Of a stretch of 64,000 nt of DNA, positions 20,734-32,218 are shown one piece after another. Every line of letters begins with the position of its first letter. The first letter of the stretch is position 1. The notes below the pieces were generated by a model. The model worked only from the letters and a program-made list of their open reading frames with translations. It had not been told where the DNA came from and did not search any database. This stretch comes from Porphyra umbilicalis (Eukaryota; Rhodophyta; Bangiophyceae; Bangiales; Bangiaceae). The translations under genes were made by a program, and so were the position numbers. Location of the stretch: the NCBI GenBank assembly GCA_002049455.2, contig KV918990.1, forward strand, positions 1 to 64,000, given 5' to 3'.

Positions 20734-23249
20734 ATGGCGCCGTCCGCCGCCGACCGCGCCCGCAAGATGGAGATGCGGCAGGAGGCCGCTGCTGTGGCGG
20801 CCGCCACGTCGGCAGCCATCGCCGCGGCCACTGCCCTCGTCGCTTCGTCGACGGACAGAAGCCAAGAAAATAACGACACGGCAACGCGAGACGCGGCGAG
20901 CACTATGCTGGATCTTTCTACGAGCGACGCGCCCGCGAAGGTCGGGTCCGGGAACGCGGCGGCGCCGGCCGCCTCCCAGGTGACGCCACGGACACGCGGC
21001 AAGGGCAAGGGCAAGGGGCGAGCCAGTCACTTGGGCCCATCTTTTGCCATTGCCAAGACGAGCCGGTCGGCCACCCCGTCACCTGTCGGGGTGATGTCGG
21101 CCGGTTTGGAGGCAACACCAAGCTCTAATGCGACGCCAATGGCGTCGCGGCCGCCCGCGTACCTCTTGGCCACGGCTCCTCAATTTGTTGGCCAGGCCAC
21201 GACCCCGTACGCGCATCGTCCGCGCGTGACGCCGCTGTACTCGAGCACGGCCACGCCGCAGGCAGTTCCGAACTCGACGACGCCTACTGACAACATGGCG
21301 GAGGCAGCCGCCGCGACGGCGGCTGAAGGCCCGCTGGGCGCGCGGAGAGCCACGGAGGCCGGCTTTGTCGTCCGCACGTCGCCAAACGTGGGGGCGGTCG
21401 CCGCTAGCCATGTGGCGCGCACCAAGGGCGCGATTTCGGGGGCCTCTCCGGTGGTCGCGGGCGTCCGCCACCGGACGCACCGCATCCCGGCGGCGCGCCT
21501 TGCGCGCCAGCTGAAGGCAGCTGAAGCAACGGCCGCCGCCAACCGTCTCAACCTGGCGGGCGACACAGCCGACAGCAGCTTTAAGAGCTCGAGCGACTCC
21601 ACGGCGGTACCGGCCGCGGGTCTTGGGCTGAATTCGACTTCGCTGGCCGCAGCCGCCTCTGCCGCCCAAGTGTCGCGCGCGCCAGCCTCTGGCATGGCCA
21701 CGGGCGACAGGATGGAAGTTGACAAGGCCACCAACGTCATTGGTGATGCCGGTGCCGGAGGCGCCAACGAGTCTTTTTTGGGCGTCGCCGCCGGGGGGGG
21801 GGCGCCCGGTAGCGGTCCCTCGACAGCAGCAGACCCGCCGACGGCTTCGGCTGGCTGGGTTGACACTATGTCGGCGGCCGACGTGAGTGACGCTAGGTCG
21901 GCCCCCCCTTCGACTCCTGGGGCGCCCTCTGCCGGGGGCTCTACCGGTGGAGTCTCAACTCCTGGGCCGAGCGACATTGAGTCGGGCTCCCCGTCTCCGT
22001 CGCGCCCGCTGATGTGGCGGTCGACGCGCGCAATCCCCTCCCCGTCATACAGATCACGCTGTCGACGACGCCGCCTGCTCCTGCTGTTCCGAACGCCGAA
22101 CTGGGTCATTCGGCGACGCGGGCGACCCAGGTCGTTGAGACCGCCGTCCGTGCGTCCACCGCCAACTTGCGCGTCGATGTGGCCGCGCTGTGCGCACGCA
22201 CTAAGGACACGGCCGCTCGGCTCCAGTAGCTCGTGACCAAAGTCGAAGCGTCGGTCAACCTCTCGCAGCAGACGCTCGTTGCGGTCCGCAAGGTTGAGGC
22301 GGTCTTCAAGGCGGCCATCTCGGATGTCATCAAGAAGGGTAACTTTCCAGAGAAGGACGATGCCGACACTGCAGAGCAGCAGGCGGAGAATCTGCTGGAG
22401 GATGTCAAGGTGCGTTTGATACTGTGCACGCTCTACATTGGATACTTGGGTTTGTGCTTGAGTATGGTCGTGTTACTGACTGCCCCCGCCCTTGGTTTTG
22501 TGCTGTTCTATCCCCAATCCTTGCTCTTTTTCTGCATCTCGCAGAAGGCGTACCGTGGAATCCTTGTCAACGAGTTTGCGACGGCTGTCGAGACGGTGGC
22601 GGTGTTCTCGAACTGCGACGACACCTGGGACACGGTCATCGACGCTGCGGAGGCGTGCATGAAGTCGGGCAAGGTCAAGGCGGAGGCGTGGCTCAACCAG
22701 TTCATCCGCCGCGCCAGCTGGCGAAACGCCTCCATCTCCGTCAACGTACGTGTGTCGATGCTCGTCTTGCGCGTGAAGCCGCACTTGCACCAGGCCTGGA
22801 ACGATCTCATCGTCAACACTTACTTTGAGGCACTGGGGCTGCAGGTCAAGAACCTAAATGAGGCGACGGCCAAGCAGCTGATAGACGGCTCCGCCTACTA
22901 CGTGTCGGTGCGTGGGCGCGAGGCGTGCCTCGACGCGCTGGCCGCTCTCTTCCGCGCCGTAGGCGCTGCCAACCGTATCTCCGAGCCGGCAAGCCCCACC
23001 GACGGGCGTGTCACACGCGCCACCCTTGGGCACTTTGCATTCGTCACCACCAAGATCCGCAACGTCGTGGAGCTCGCCGCCGGTACGCGCGCGTCGTCCC
23101 GTGACGGCGCCGTCGGCGACGGCCACTTTCCCATGTGGGTCGCCGAGGTGCGCCGCATGGATGACAGCTTCCCTAAGAGCTGTGAGGCGCTCAACGGCCT
23201 CGAGCTGATTGACGGTGCTGTACTGGAGCGAAGCCTGCCGCAGTACTAG
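20734..23249 (+). pseudogene. Accessory family member 2, frame disrupted near 22 kb
   Basis: The start is GCAATGGCG at 20734. A long Ala/Ser/Thr/Pro-rich N-terminal region runs in one frame to about 22000. The downstream coiled-coil segment (DVAALCARTKDTAARLQ, then VTKVEASVNLSQQTL) is in another frame, and a TAG at 22227-22229 sits inside it. A 135-base GTGCGT...GCAG intron (22410-22544) follows, then the conserved domain to 23249: WNDLIVNTYFEAL, a REACLDALAALFRAVGAANRI helix, a GHFPMWVAE block and NGLELIDG. These match the proteins at 2410-4671 and 62555-64000. The frameshift and stop could also be an unrecognised intron near 22000-22230, so the gene may be less damaged than it looks. It stands head to head with transposase B. 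Confidence 0.55.
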
Positions 23250-23524
23250 CAAGCGTGTAGTGACGGTGTGTGTGTGTTTGTGTCAGTACCGCCAGTATCA
23301 AAACCCGCATGTTTTCCCAGCCCCATACAAACGCGGTCGTGCTGTGCCGCCGCACAGAACCGCCCCTGTACAGCCCCCGTAGCGACCCGGGGCCGCCCGA
23401 CCGGGCGGCCAAAAAACAGCCGGCCAGCTGACCATCGACCGCCAGCCGGCGCCCATCCCCGTGATCAAGATCTCGTGATAGTCTGGTCTCGTGATTGCCT
23501 CCGATAAGATTGGATCTCTTCGAA

Positions 23525-23880
23525 GTTCGCATTTGGGGGCCCATCAGAACCGCATCGAACCGATGCGCATCGCCGGCCCGCATTGAAACCGCAGCGGTAT
23601 CAGCTCTTGATGGGACCTGAAACCGGATCAAGGTCCGCATCGGATTTCGCGATTCGATGGGGGTGGCCCGGAAGCAGACGATGCCGCCGCGCGGCGGGCG
23701 TCTGCTGGCAGAGGCCGGCCGCCGTGCCACGGTGGCAGCGGCCGCGGCGCCCGCGCCCCCCACGCCCGCCAGCCGCCGCCCCCGCCGGTCGACGCGGGGC
23801 TGACAGTCGCGCGCCGACCAGGGGCGCGCGCGCCGCGGCGCGCCACCGGGGGCGGCGGCGGGGGGGAGCTGTCCAAGTAA
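23525..23880. repeat. Inverted partial copy of the CCATCG-cluster repeat
   Basis: About 23540-23660 is rich in CCATC, GATGCGCATC and GATGGG words and is followed by a GC-rich part starting GCAGACGATGCCGCCG. Read in reverse complement, this matches the right end and core of the repeat at 12590-13262. No second cluster is seen on its far side, so this copy looks truncated. It lies just outside the accessory gene that ends at 23249. Confidence 0.45.
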
Positions 23881-25185
23881 GTAAGTAACACTAGATGACA
23901 GGAAGGTTGCAGGGTCACAGCACCGTCATAGCACGATTTTTCCTGGATAATAAAACACGTTACTAGAGTCCGCCGGCGTACCGCCGGCGGACCGGGATTG
24001 GATGGTGGAAACGTCGATCGATCCGACAACGGACCCCCAGAATCCGCCGGCGTGCGGGGTAGAAAACCGGCGTTTCCGGGGCCGCCCGCAGGCCCCCTCC
24101 CCCCCCATGCCGATCGTGCGGTCGAGGGTGGTGTCACCGCCGATCGTCGCGGGCCGTGGCCCCGGTTGTGGCCCGAGCGTGACGGGTGGCACACCGGTCA
24201 ATGTCACACACCCACCGGTCAATGTCACGCGCGCGCTTGTCAGCGTGTCAACTTGACGCGTGGGTGTGGCCGGGTCAACGTCACTGAGGCGTGCGCGCGG
24301 GGGTGGTGGCGAGCGACCGCGCTTGCTTTGGGAGACACAAAATAAAAGAAGAAGCAGACATCCTCCTCTTGGAGACAGAGAGAGAACAAAAGACGTACGA
24401 GGGTGCGGCCGGGTCAATGTCACCGAGGCGTTTGCTTTGGGAGACATAAAAAAAAAATAAAAGAGCAGACATCCTCCTCTTGGAGATGGAGAGAGAGAAC
24501 AAAAGACTGACGAAAAAAAAGCCCCCCCACCGCCGCCGCCACCGCCCGCCTCACCACCCCCCGCAGCCCCCGGCTTGGCGCTCTCGGTCGGCGCGTTGCC
24601 GGCCGCGGCCGTCGCCCCGCCGCCGCCCACGCAGCCACCGGCGCCGCCCAGTCCCCGGCCGCCACTGCGCCGACACCCAGCGACACCCCGCCGTGGGGCG
24701 AGGCGGTGGCTGTCCTGGCCGCGGCGGGGGGGCCACCGAGGGGGGATCCCCCCCGCACGACAAGACGCCCCCCCCCCCGCCACCGCCCCGATGCGGCCCG
24801 CCAGCACCGCCCCCCCCCACGCCCACCAAAACGCCCACCACGGCCGGCACGGCGCCGGCTGCCCGCCCAGCCTCGCCGTGGCCTCCCGCCGGCACCTCCA
24901 CCGCCGCGCCGCCGCCGAGTACGTCCACCGTTGCCGCCGCGGAGCGCGCGGTCGGCGCCGCCGAAAGGACGTCCGCCGTCACGGTCCCCCACCCGCCAAT
25001 ATTCCCGATGTCACACGAGACGTTGCCCCCCCCTCCCCCCCCCTTCCGCCAGGCACGCGTTTCAAGTTGTCACACGCCACCGTTCCCATCCCCCCCCCCC
25101 TCCCCTCTCGCCACAGTTCCCGGTGTCACGGGAGCCCCAAACGGGTGCGCAATGTTCATAGCAAAGCATGCACGGCGTTTATGGC
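23881..25185. other. Gene-free stretch with short tandem duplications
   Basis: CCGGTCAATGTCAC-like words recur at about 24194, 24211, 24272 and 24408. A unit of roughly 115-135 bases is present twice (about 24264-24399 and 24400-24515), each containing TTTGGGAGACA, an AAATAAAAGA tract and TCCTCCTCTTGGAGA. The rest to 25150 is C/G simple sequence. This may be the 3' non-coding part of the Crypton-type element that follows on the minus strand. I see no gene. Confidence 0.45.
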
Positions 25186-28100
25186 CTATACCCCTCCACT
25201 CGGATAGTCCTTCTTTGCCCGAGCGAGGAACTCCTTGGTGTCGCACGCGTCCGCGTACCTGCACTTGATGGTCGCCAGGATGCCAACAATGCCGACGGTG
25301 CGGGCCCGCCGCAGGTACTCAACGTCGAATGCCCGATAAAGGGCGGCCCGCTCCGAGTACAGCTTGATGTATCTCCGCTTTGCCTCCCCCTCCTGCCGCA
25401 ACCGCCACCGGTTGCCGAAATGTTCTTGCAGCTCCCGGATGGCGACGCGGCCGTCGTACCCAACCGCATATTCGTCCAGAGCCTGCTCCCACGTCAGCCC
25501 CTGCCCCATGGGGAGGAGTGGTACCGCTTCGTCGCCCGCCTCCGTGACGGGCACCCCGGCCAGCTTCCCGCGTGCTTGTAGATCCAGCACGCGCTCGCGG
25601 CCGGCGGCCTTGCGGGCCGACGTGATGGGCTGCCGCGCGGGCGCGGACGGCGTCGGCAGCAGCGGCACTGTCGCACTTGGAAGCATCGCGGGGGCAGAAG
25701 GCAGCGCAGGGGGGGTTGCGGGGGCACGGGCAAGCTCCTCCCGGAGAGCGAAATCCGCGCGTGGGTCCCGAATCACGCCGTCCGCAAAAAAACGTGACAA
25801 AAGCGCCCACGGGCGCCGCTGGGCGGCCTCAAGGCGCTTGAATCGTGCGTCAATGTGGTTGCGCGTGCCCACCGCAGCGGCCTCGCCGGTCGCAATGACT
25901 CGTGCCACCCCCACGTCCAATTGCTGCCTGACGGCCGCCACGCCATCGTCGAGCCGCGCGGGGAGCCGCTTCTCCAGCTCGGCCTGCTCGGCGCTGGCCG
26001 CGGTTGCCACCGTCTGCACAGCGCGGCCAACCGAGTCGGCAAACTCGGGCAGGACCTCCGCCACAGTGCGGCTGGCCACGTCTCCGGCGGCCTTGAGGGC
26101 GGTCGCCATTGTTGCGCAGTAAGTCTTGAAGACGCGGTGGGACAACAACGGGTGTCGGTGGATGTCGGATGTATGGGGGACGCTCGCCGTTGCCAACCGG
26201 GCCGCCCATGTTTGAAAGTAGATCGGTGCGAGCCACCGCGCCAGCCGAAAAAAGTCTTTCAACGCGTCGTCGGCGGCGCGCGGGTCAGCCGCCTCGCGCG
26301 CTGCCAGCGCCTGCTCCTCACGCTCCACCCACGGGGCGAACAGGTCCAGCAGGACGTGGGGCACCGGGACGCCCAGGCGCGCAGTGGCCGGCGATGGGCA
26401 ATCCACCGGGCGCCCCTACAGAGCCCGCGTCATGCCGGGGTTGGGCAAAGTGTTGTCGTATCCGCTGCCGCCGACGCCGGGGGCCCAGATGCCCTGCTCC
26501 CGGATGTCCGCCTCGCTCGCGCCACGTTGCTTCCCCGCGTGGGCCGGCCCCTTCCGAAATATGTGTGTCTTTGAGGCCCAGTCCGGCACCCCCTGCGCCG
26601 CCAATAAAGGCCCCAAAGAATCGTTGTGATAGCTTTACGTCATCGCTTTCAGCAGACCGCCATTGGGGGCGGGCACGAAAAGCCATCGGTACCATTCGCG
26701 CCACCCCGACGCCGCCCCAGCCTCCCGAAAATGGGCTGGCCGGACGCCAGCCGCCATCAGCTCCTCATCGTTGGGCATAAAGACGGGGATGAAGGAACCC
26801 GGCGGGGCAGAGGTGACAGCGCCGGGGCGGAGACACATCGCGTAGAACGCGTCCGCCACGCCGCCTGCGACGCACGCCCACTCATCGACGTGTGGCAGGG
26901 CCCCGAAGCAGCGCACCACCCCCTCCGTTGTCTTGGTCGCCAAGACGTAGAAGCACAGCACGGGCTGATCCGTCCCGCCGGCGGTGATAATGCCGGGAAA
27001 GGTGTTGACGGCGATATCGCTCCACGCCATGTCGCGCGCGGTGGCCCCCCGCGCTGCCATCGCAAACAGCAAAAGATACAGCGCGTTCAACCGGGAGAGG
27101 CGCTGGAATTCCACGGCAGTAGTGGGTCGCAAGAGCAGCGCCTGGGCAACTCCGCGCCGCTGCTCGTCGGTGACCAACTACTTCCGCTTCCCCAGCGCCT
27201 TGGCCGCTCCGGCCGAGGTCTCCTGGAGCAGTCGGTCACGCTTGCGTCGCTCCACGATGGCCGTTGCCGCGTGAAACGACCCAGCCAACTGATACTCGGC
27301 GACCGACCACTTCCGGCAGCACGGGCACGTCGCCAAGCGCCAAAGCGGGTTGCACACGTTGGCCACCTCGGCCAGCGCGTTGAGGGCGCGCATGACAGTG
27401 TGGTGGCTGACGAGCCGCCCCGGCCCGCGTGCCGCGTCCGACACGGGGGTCAGCCGACCCCCCCCCGCCCGGGCTGTCGATTGGCCGGCCGCCGACGGGC
27501 CACCCGCCGGTGTCAGGAGGGGCGGTGCGCTGCCAGTGCCCCTCAACCCTGCGGACGATGCGGTCCCACTACGGCCGGAATCGCCCCGATCGGTCGTCCC
27601 CCAGGGAGTATTCGGGGAGGGCGGCGTCAAAACCACCGACCGAACCGGACTGGGAGCCGGCAGCTGCGCGCCCCCCCCGCCGGCGCGTCGAGGGCGCTTG
27701 GGGGGTCTTGAAATTCCACCCCCTTCGCCCGCCGCGGGGGCCTCCGTGTCGCTTGCCTCCGCCACCGAGAAATTGTCCCCATCGTCGTTTTCATCGTCGT
27801 CGTCCCCCCCAGCGGGCGCGTCCTCGCCCGGCGGCCGCCGGGAGGGGCGAGTGGCGCCGCGCCGCACCAGGCGCCGGCCCTCTTCCGCCTCCAAAAACAT
27901 CACGACGGAGTGGCGGCTGAGCGGGAGCAGGTTGGCGTCCGCGGCCAAGTTTTGCCCGCCCCACACGCAAAACCGCCGGATGTAGCCCGCGTACTTGGCC
28001 ATCGTCGTCTTTGTCCCCTTGCGGGTGGCGCTCACCGAGTGCTTCTCAAAATCGTTCCTCATCGCGCTTAGTACCGTTTCCACGAGGAGGTGGTTGCCGC

Positions 28101-29370
28101 GTTCTGCCACGTGCAGCGCCTGCACCACAACGGCGCGCGTGCAGGCGACGTCGAGGCGGAAGGCAGCACAGAAGTTGGCCGTGCGGACGATCGACTCGTA
28201 GGCGCGCCGGTCCGCCTTGGCCTGCAAGGGGCTGCGCGTGTCCCCCGGCGAAAAGCCGGTCCACACAACCGCGTCTCCGAGGAAACCCTCGCGGGCTGCG
28301 TCCGAATACAAGCAGCCCAATCGGACCAGCCGATGGCCAACGTCCGGCACGCCGGAAAACAACCGGTTGGCCAGGTTCCGCACCGTATAGGCGTTAAGGC
28401 CGTCGACCCACTTGATGTGCCCGGCGAAGAGCTCCCCTGTCACCTGTCCACTGGGCCCCCCGCGCAGATGCACAGCAGGGGAGGCCACAAATTCCCTGCC
28501 GTTGCCTGGGGCTCTGGCAGGGGCCAAAATGGCGAGGGCGGGGGCTGGGGCGAGGGCAGCGGCGGGGGCGGGGCCGGCAGTCGCACGGGCGGGGGCGACA
28601 GCGGCGCAGTCGACGGCGGGGGAGGCCGGGGCGGGGGCGGCGGCTGCAGGGGCGGGGGCGCGAGCGACAGGGGCGGGAGCGGGGGCGGCCGCCCCGGCGG
28701 GAGCGCCGGCCTTGGCGAGCGCGGACGTGCCAATGGCCTGGGTGGTGCGACCAGCGGCATAGCTGCCGGCCGTCGTGGTCGGGGGGGCCACTAAAGTGGG
28801 GGTGGTGGCGACCGCGCCGGCAGGGGGTGCGGCCGCAGCGGCGGGGGCGGCCGGGCGGCGGGCGCGAGCGACCGGGGCGCGCGCGGGGGCGGCCGCCCCC
28901 GAGGCAGCGCCGGCCGAGGCGAGGGCGGTCGTGCCGACGGCAGGGGTGGTGAGACCAGCGGCATAGTTGCCGGACGTCGCGGTGGGGGCGGCCACTAAAG
29001 CGGGGGTGGCGGCGACCGCGCCGGCAGGGGGTGCGGCCGTAGCAGCGAGGGCGGCCGGGCGGCGGGGGCGGGCGACTGGGGCGCGCGCGGGGGCGGCCGC
29101 CCCCGAAGCAGCGCCGGCCGCGGCGAGGGCGGTCGTGCCGACGGCAGGGGTGGTGTGGCTAGCGGCGCGCGCGGCGGCCGCCAAAGTGGGGGGGGGCACG
29201 AAAGCGGGGGTGGCGGCGACGGTACGAGCAGGGGGGGCGGCCGTCTTGGCGGGGGTGGGGGCACCCGTTCTCGGGGAGGCTGCGGCAGGCATTGCGGCGA
29301 CAACCGGCGTAGCGCGCGCGCGGGTGGCCGCCGTAGGGGAGGTGCGAGGTCCACCAATGGTAGCCCCCAT
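25186..29370 (-). pseudogene. Crypton-type tyrosine recombinase (Ndc10-like plus GCR1_C-like), three in-frame stops
   Basis: One reading frame of 1,395 codons runs from the ATG at 29370 to a TAG at 25186-25188, broken only by TAG at 27178-27180, TAA at 26635-26637 and TAG at 26416-26418. The N-terminus has three alanine/proline-rich repeats. An amino-terminal core-binding-like segment follows (TMAKYAGYIRRFCVWGG...SVVMFLEAEEGRR), then a block like the NDC10_II fold: LNALYLLLFAMAARGATARD, CFYVLATKTTEG, a WYRWLF segment, KTHIFRKG, ASEADIREQGIW and SGYDNTLP, providing candidate R, HxxR and Tyr residues. A coiled coil comes next, then a GCR1_C-like DNA-binding end (TWEQALDEYAVGYDG...IRELQEHFGNRWR). 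This order is known from fungal CryptonF elements. The stops at 26635 and 26416 fall inside the recombinase fold, so this copy should be dead. Terminal boundaries were not found. Confidence 0.6.
28560..29170 (-). repeat. Three imperfect 204-bp tandem repeats in the Crypton N-terminus
   Basis: The words GCGGACGTGCC (28719), GCGGTCGTGCC (28924) and GCGGTCGTGCC (29128) and their surroundings recur at about 204-base spacing. Each unit codes for about 68 residues including an ALA-x-AGA-x-x-GAAAPA-x-APVARPRRPA-type stretch. The period is a multiple of three, so the frame is kept. Confidence 0.65.
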
Positions 29371-30702
29371 GGAGATGGGGTGAGGCGTGTGCAATAGATT
29401 GCGCGCCTGGGCTGGAGCAGGCCTGGCAGTGAAGCGCCCGGCCCGCTTGCGGGCTGCGCCTCCTGTAGGGGGCGACGGTCGGGCTCGCCCTTGGGGTGTG
29501 GTGCGGGGTTGGGGCGTGTGACGGCCAGCCGGCCAGCGCGCTCCAGAAGCTATTCAACAATCGGCTCCGCGGTGCCGCATAGTGCGGACCGTCCCCCACC
29601 GCCGTCCCCCCGTCGGGGCAGAGTACTTGATGGACAGACCCTGTCACGGGAGTCAAAGTAGAACTTGGCAGGGGTGGGCTGCCTCCCGCGCTGTTGGGTA
29701 CGCGCCACAGGTACGCCGTCGCGCCGCCCTCAATCTACAGCCGCGTGGGGGTCAGCAAAGGCGTTCCAGGGTAAAGGGGGAGCAATCACACCCCAACATG
29801 GGCCCATACAAGCAGCGTCAGACGAGCGGAAAACGTCAGATCGGACGCCCACTCCGGGCAACGGTTGGTAAGGACAGGACGACGGCACAGCGAAGGATAC
29901 CACGGAAAAAGAACGCGCGTAGACACCCTCCACCCCCCTGGCCAAGACAGCCGCGTGGCTTCCCGTTGGAGGCGCGCCGCTAGGTCGCGGGCTCGGTGCA
30001 CCGCAGCAGTCCGCGGCGGCGTGGGCCGAGGGGCCTTCGCACACTGCGCAAAAGGCCCCGCGACGGGCACGCCCAGCCCAAGGCAGGGCCGAGGGACGGT
30101 GTCGGTACACCGGGGGCCATGTCAGCGGGGTGCCCCCCGGGCAGCTGCCCGCTTGGCCCGAGCAAGGCATGGCCGGCGGGAAGAACCGTGGAATGCGGTT
30201 GCACGGGGGTGGTGGTGGTCGCTCCCACAGGGGCTGCTGGTGCGCGCTCCGTCCCGCCACGGAGCCACCGTGGCGCGAACACGGCCACGAGGCGTTTCGC
30301 GACCAAGTGCGAGGGGTGGCGCGCGCGCGCCGATGGCGCCGCAGCGGCTCCCTCGCGCGTCCCACGGGCGCGCCCCCCCCCGCCGCTCTCCGCGGGCCCG
30401 AGCGCGCGCGCACGCGCGCGCTCTGGCGGTCGACCCGACCGCGACCGCTCTCGTACGGGGAGGTCCGCCGACGGGTCCGCCACGTAAACTGGGGTGCCCC
30501 TGCCGGGTCGTGCGGTAGGAAGGAATTATACGGGGGCCTCTGGGGTCTCGCTGAATCACATACCCCGACCACAGCGGATTGACCTCCTGACAGCCCAGGA
30601 TTTGGCGGGGGTGCACGCTGAGTGGGGGTGCCGCGACTGTAAGGAGTCCGACTGCCCGATTTGGCGGAGCGGAGGCTGTCCGATTGTCCTCCCCACGTGG
30701 GA
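29371..30702. other. Gene-free stretch between Crypton-type and DIRS elements
   Basis: No domain-bearing frame is seen on either strand. The longer open frames come from GC-rich sequence and have no matching pattern. It may contain the 5' non-coding part of the Crypton-type element on its left side. Confidence 0.35.
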
Positions 30703-30732
30703 TACCCCGTCGGGCCGGCGTCCTAGTGTTGC
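30703..30732 (-). repeat. DIRS terminal repeat B2
   Basis: This is 29/30 identical to B1 at 31211-31240 and marks the 3' end of the element on the minus strand. Confidence 0.7.
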
Positions 30733-30942
30733 CAATGAACTGTCAATCTAATTACTATGCTAAGCGGCAAGTCAAGTCGTGTCATGCAGGTCGTTGGTCT
30801 GCGAGAGCGGTCCCACCGCCCGGGCCCCTCTACTCTTTCGAGGCACCCAAAGAGGAACCAGACTAGGAAGGGGGCGGGCTGACGCCAACCCCGACGATCA
30901 GGCGGGGAGGAGGGGACCGAGGGACGCGTGGTGAGGAGGAAG

Positions 30943-31214
30943 GTCGGGTGAGACTGAGAAGTGCTTACCGGTCTCCCCTCGCGTCCCCTCGGCCGCCGGG
31001 CGGGGGAGATATACCCCCGGCCGTCGACCGGCGGCGGGGCGTCCGCAGGCGCAACGCGGGCAGCTGCCCGAGTGCGCTTCCCGGCGATGCGGGGGGGGGG
31101 GAGTAGCCCCCCCCCCTCCGACGTGAGGGAGTGTTGGCGCCCCGCGCTCGGCCGGTCGGTTGGGTGGGCCTTGCGGGGTACCCCGTGGCTCCGCAAGCTC
31201 AACTCGGCCATACC
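30943..31214 (-). repeat. DIRS internal repeat A2
   Basis: This is a direct copy of A1 (43830-44101), including the shared CTTACCGGTCTCCCCTCGCG, a long G run and GCAAGCTCAACTCGGCCATACC. It abuts B1 at 31211-31240. Confidence 0.75.
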
Positions 31215-31240
31215 CCGTCGGGCCGGCATCCTAGTGTTGC
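31211..31240 (-). repeat. DIRS internal repeat B1
   Basis: This is the 30-bp copy of B2, overlapping the edge of A2 by the shared GGTA. It lies just after the stop of the recombinase frame. Confidence 0.7.
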
Positions 31241-31261
31241 GACGAATGGAGAAGGCGCCGT

Positions 31262-32218
31262 TCAAAGTCGGGAGATGACGTAGCGGTCGTAGAGTTCCCG
31301 GCAGGCGTCGTCTGGCTCCGCCAGGGCGTCGACGTAATGTGCCGACACCGTGGTAGTGCTCTTGTTTCGCATACCCATCAGCGTCGCGATAGCGTCGAGC
31401 TGGCAGCCAATAGCGCGGGCGCTGGTCGCGGCGCCCGCGCGGAGGGAGTGCCCGGAGCAGAGGCATCCGGCTGGCGCTTGCACGTTGAGGAGGTAGAGCC
31501 CCTCCCGCATCCACGCCGTAGCCACCTCGGTGAGGAGCGGGGTCTTGTCGCCGAGCGGGGTACAAAGGTACTGGTCCGGCGCGGCGCCGGCCAGCGCCAT
31601 GGCGGCGACGTGGTCGCGCACCAGGTCGTACGCCCCGTCTCGCTTGCCCACCGCGCGCCGGGGCACGCGGATCACCAGGCGCTCGCGATTGGCGCGGGCG
31701 CCGTGCTTGCAGTTGGCCACTTGGATGAATAGCGATGACTGCAGGAGGGTCACATCTTGACGGCGGAGATTGGCCCCTGCGCCCGGGCGTGCGAACGTCA
31801 GGGCCGTTAGGGCCAGGCCAGCCATCCGTCGTCGCAGGGCGACGTCGGAGGTGGCCTGCCCCACCCCCACCAACCGCAGCAGGACGGCCGCGGGCAGGGC
31901 CACGCGCTTGTCTCGGAGCATGCCGTTGGGGTCGGCGTGCTGGTGCGCGAAGCCGTGCCGCACCGCCGTTAGCAGAGGCCCGACCGCCGGCTTGGGGAGC
32001 TGGAGGAGGGCGTGCACGGAATTGATGGGCGTGAGGTAATTCTGGACGGTCCCCGGGGCGACGGTGCCGCGCTCATAGAGCTCGCCGACGTAGCACGCGA
32101 CCACCTCGGTGGTTGTGGGCAACGAGGGGTAACCGCTGGCTTGACAAAAGTCGACAAACGCACACCACTTGGTCGCGTAGGCGTCGCGGGTGGACCAGGA
32201 AAGCTGGTTGGCCAGCAT
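31262..32218 (-). CDS. DIRS tyrosine recombinase
   Basis: This frame codes for the integrase of the DIRS element, a phage-type tyrosine recombinase that inserts the circular double-stranded DNA intermediate. An amino-terminal core-binding part (SWSTRDAYATKWCAFVDFCQ, then a YVGELYERG helix) precedes the catalytic part. That part shows the first Arg (TFARPGAG), the H-x-x-R box (GHSLRAGAATSARAIG) and the Tyr (AHYVDAL). From the ATG at 32218 it is 318 aa. The frame is open upstream to 32773 and overlaps the RNase H frame, so expression by an overlapping start or frameshift is possible. No internal stop is seen; it looks intact. Confidence 0.7.
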   Translation of the reverse strand: MLANQLSWSTRDAYATKWCAFVDFCQASGYPSLPTTTEVVACYVGELYERGTVAPGTVQNYLTPINSVHALLQLPKPAVGPLLTAVRHGFAHQHADPNGMLRDKRVALPAAVLLRLVGVGQATSDVALRRRMAGLALTALTFARPGAGANLRRQDVTLLQSSLFIQVANCKHGARANRERLVIRVPRRAVGKRDGAYDLVRDHVAAMALAGAAPDQYLCTPLGDKTPLLTEVATAWMREGLYLLNVQAPAGCLCSGHSLRAGAATSARAIGCQLDAIATLMGMRNKSTTTVSAHYVDALAEPDDACRELYDRYVISRL

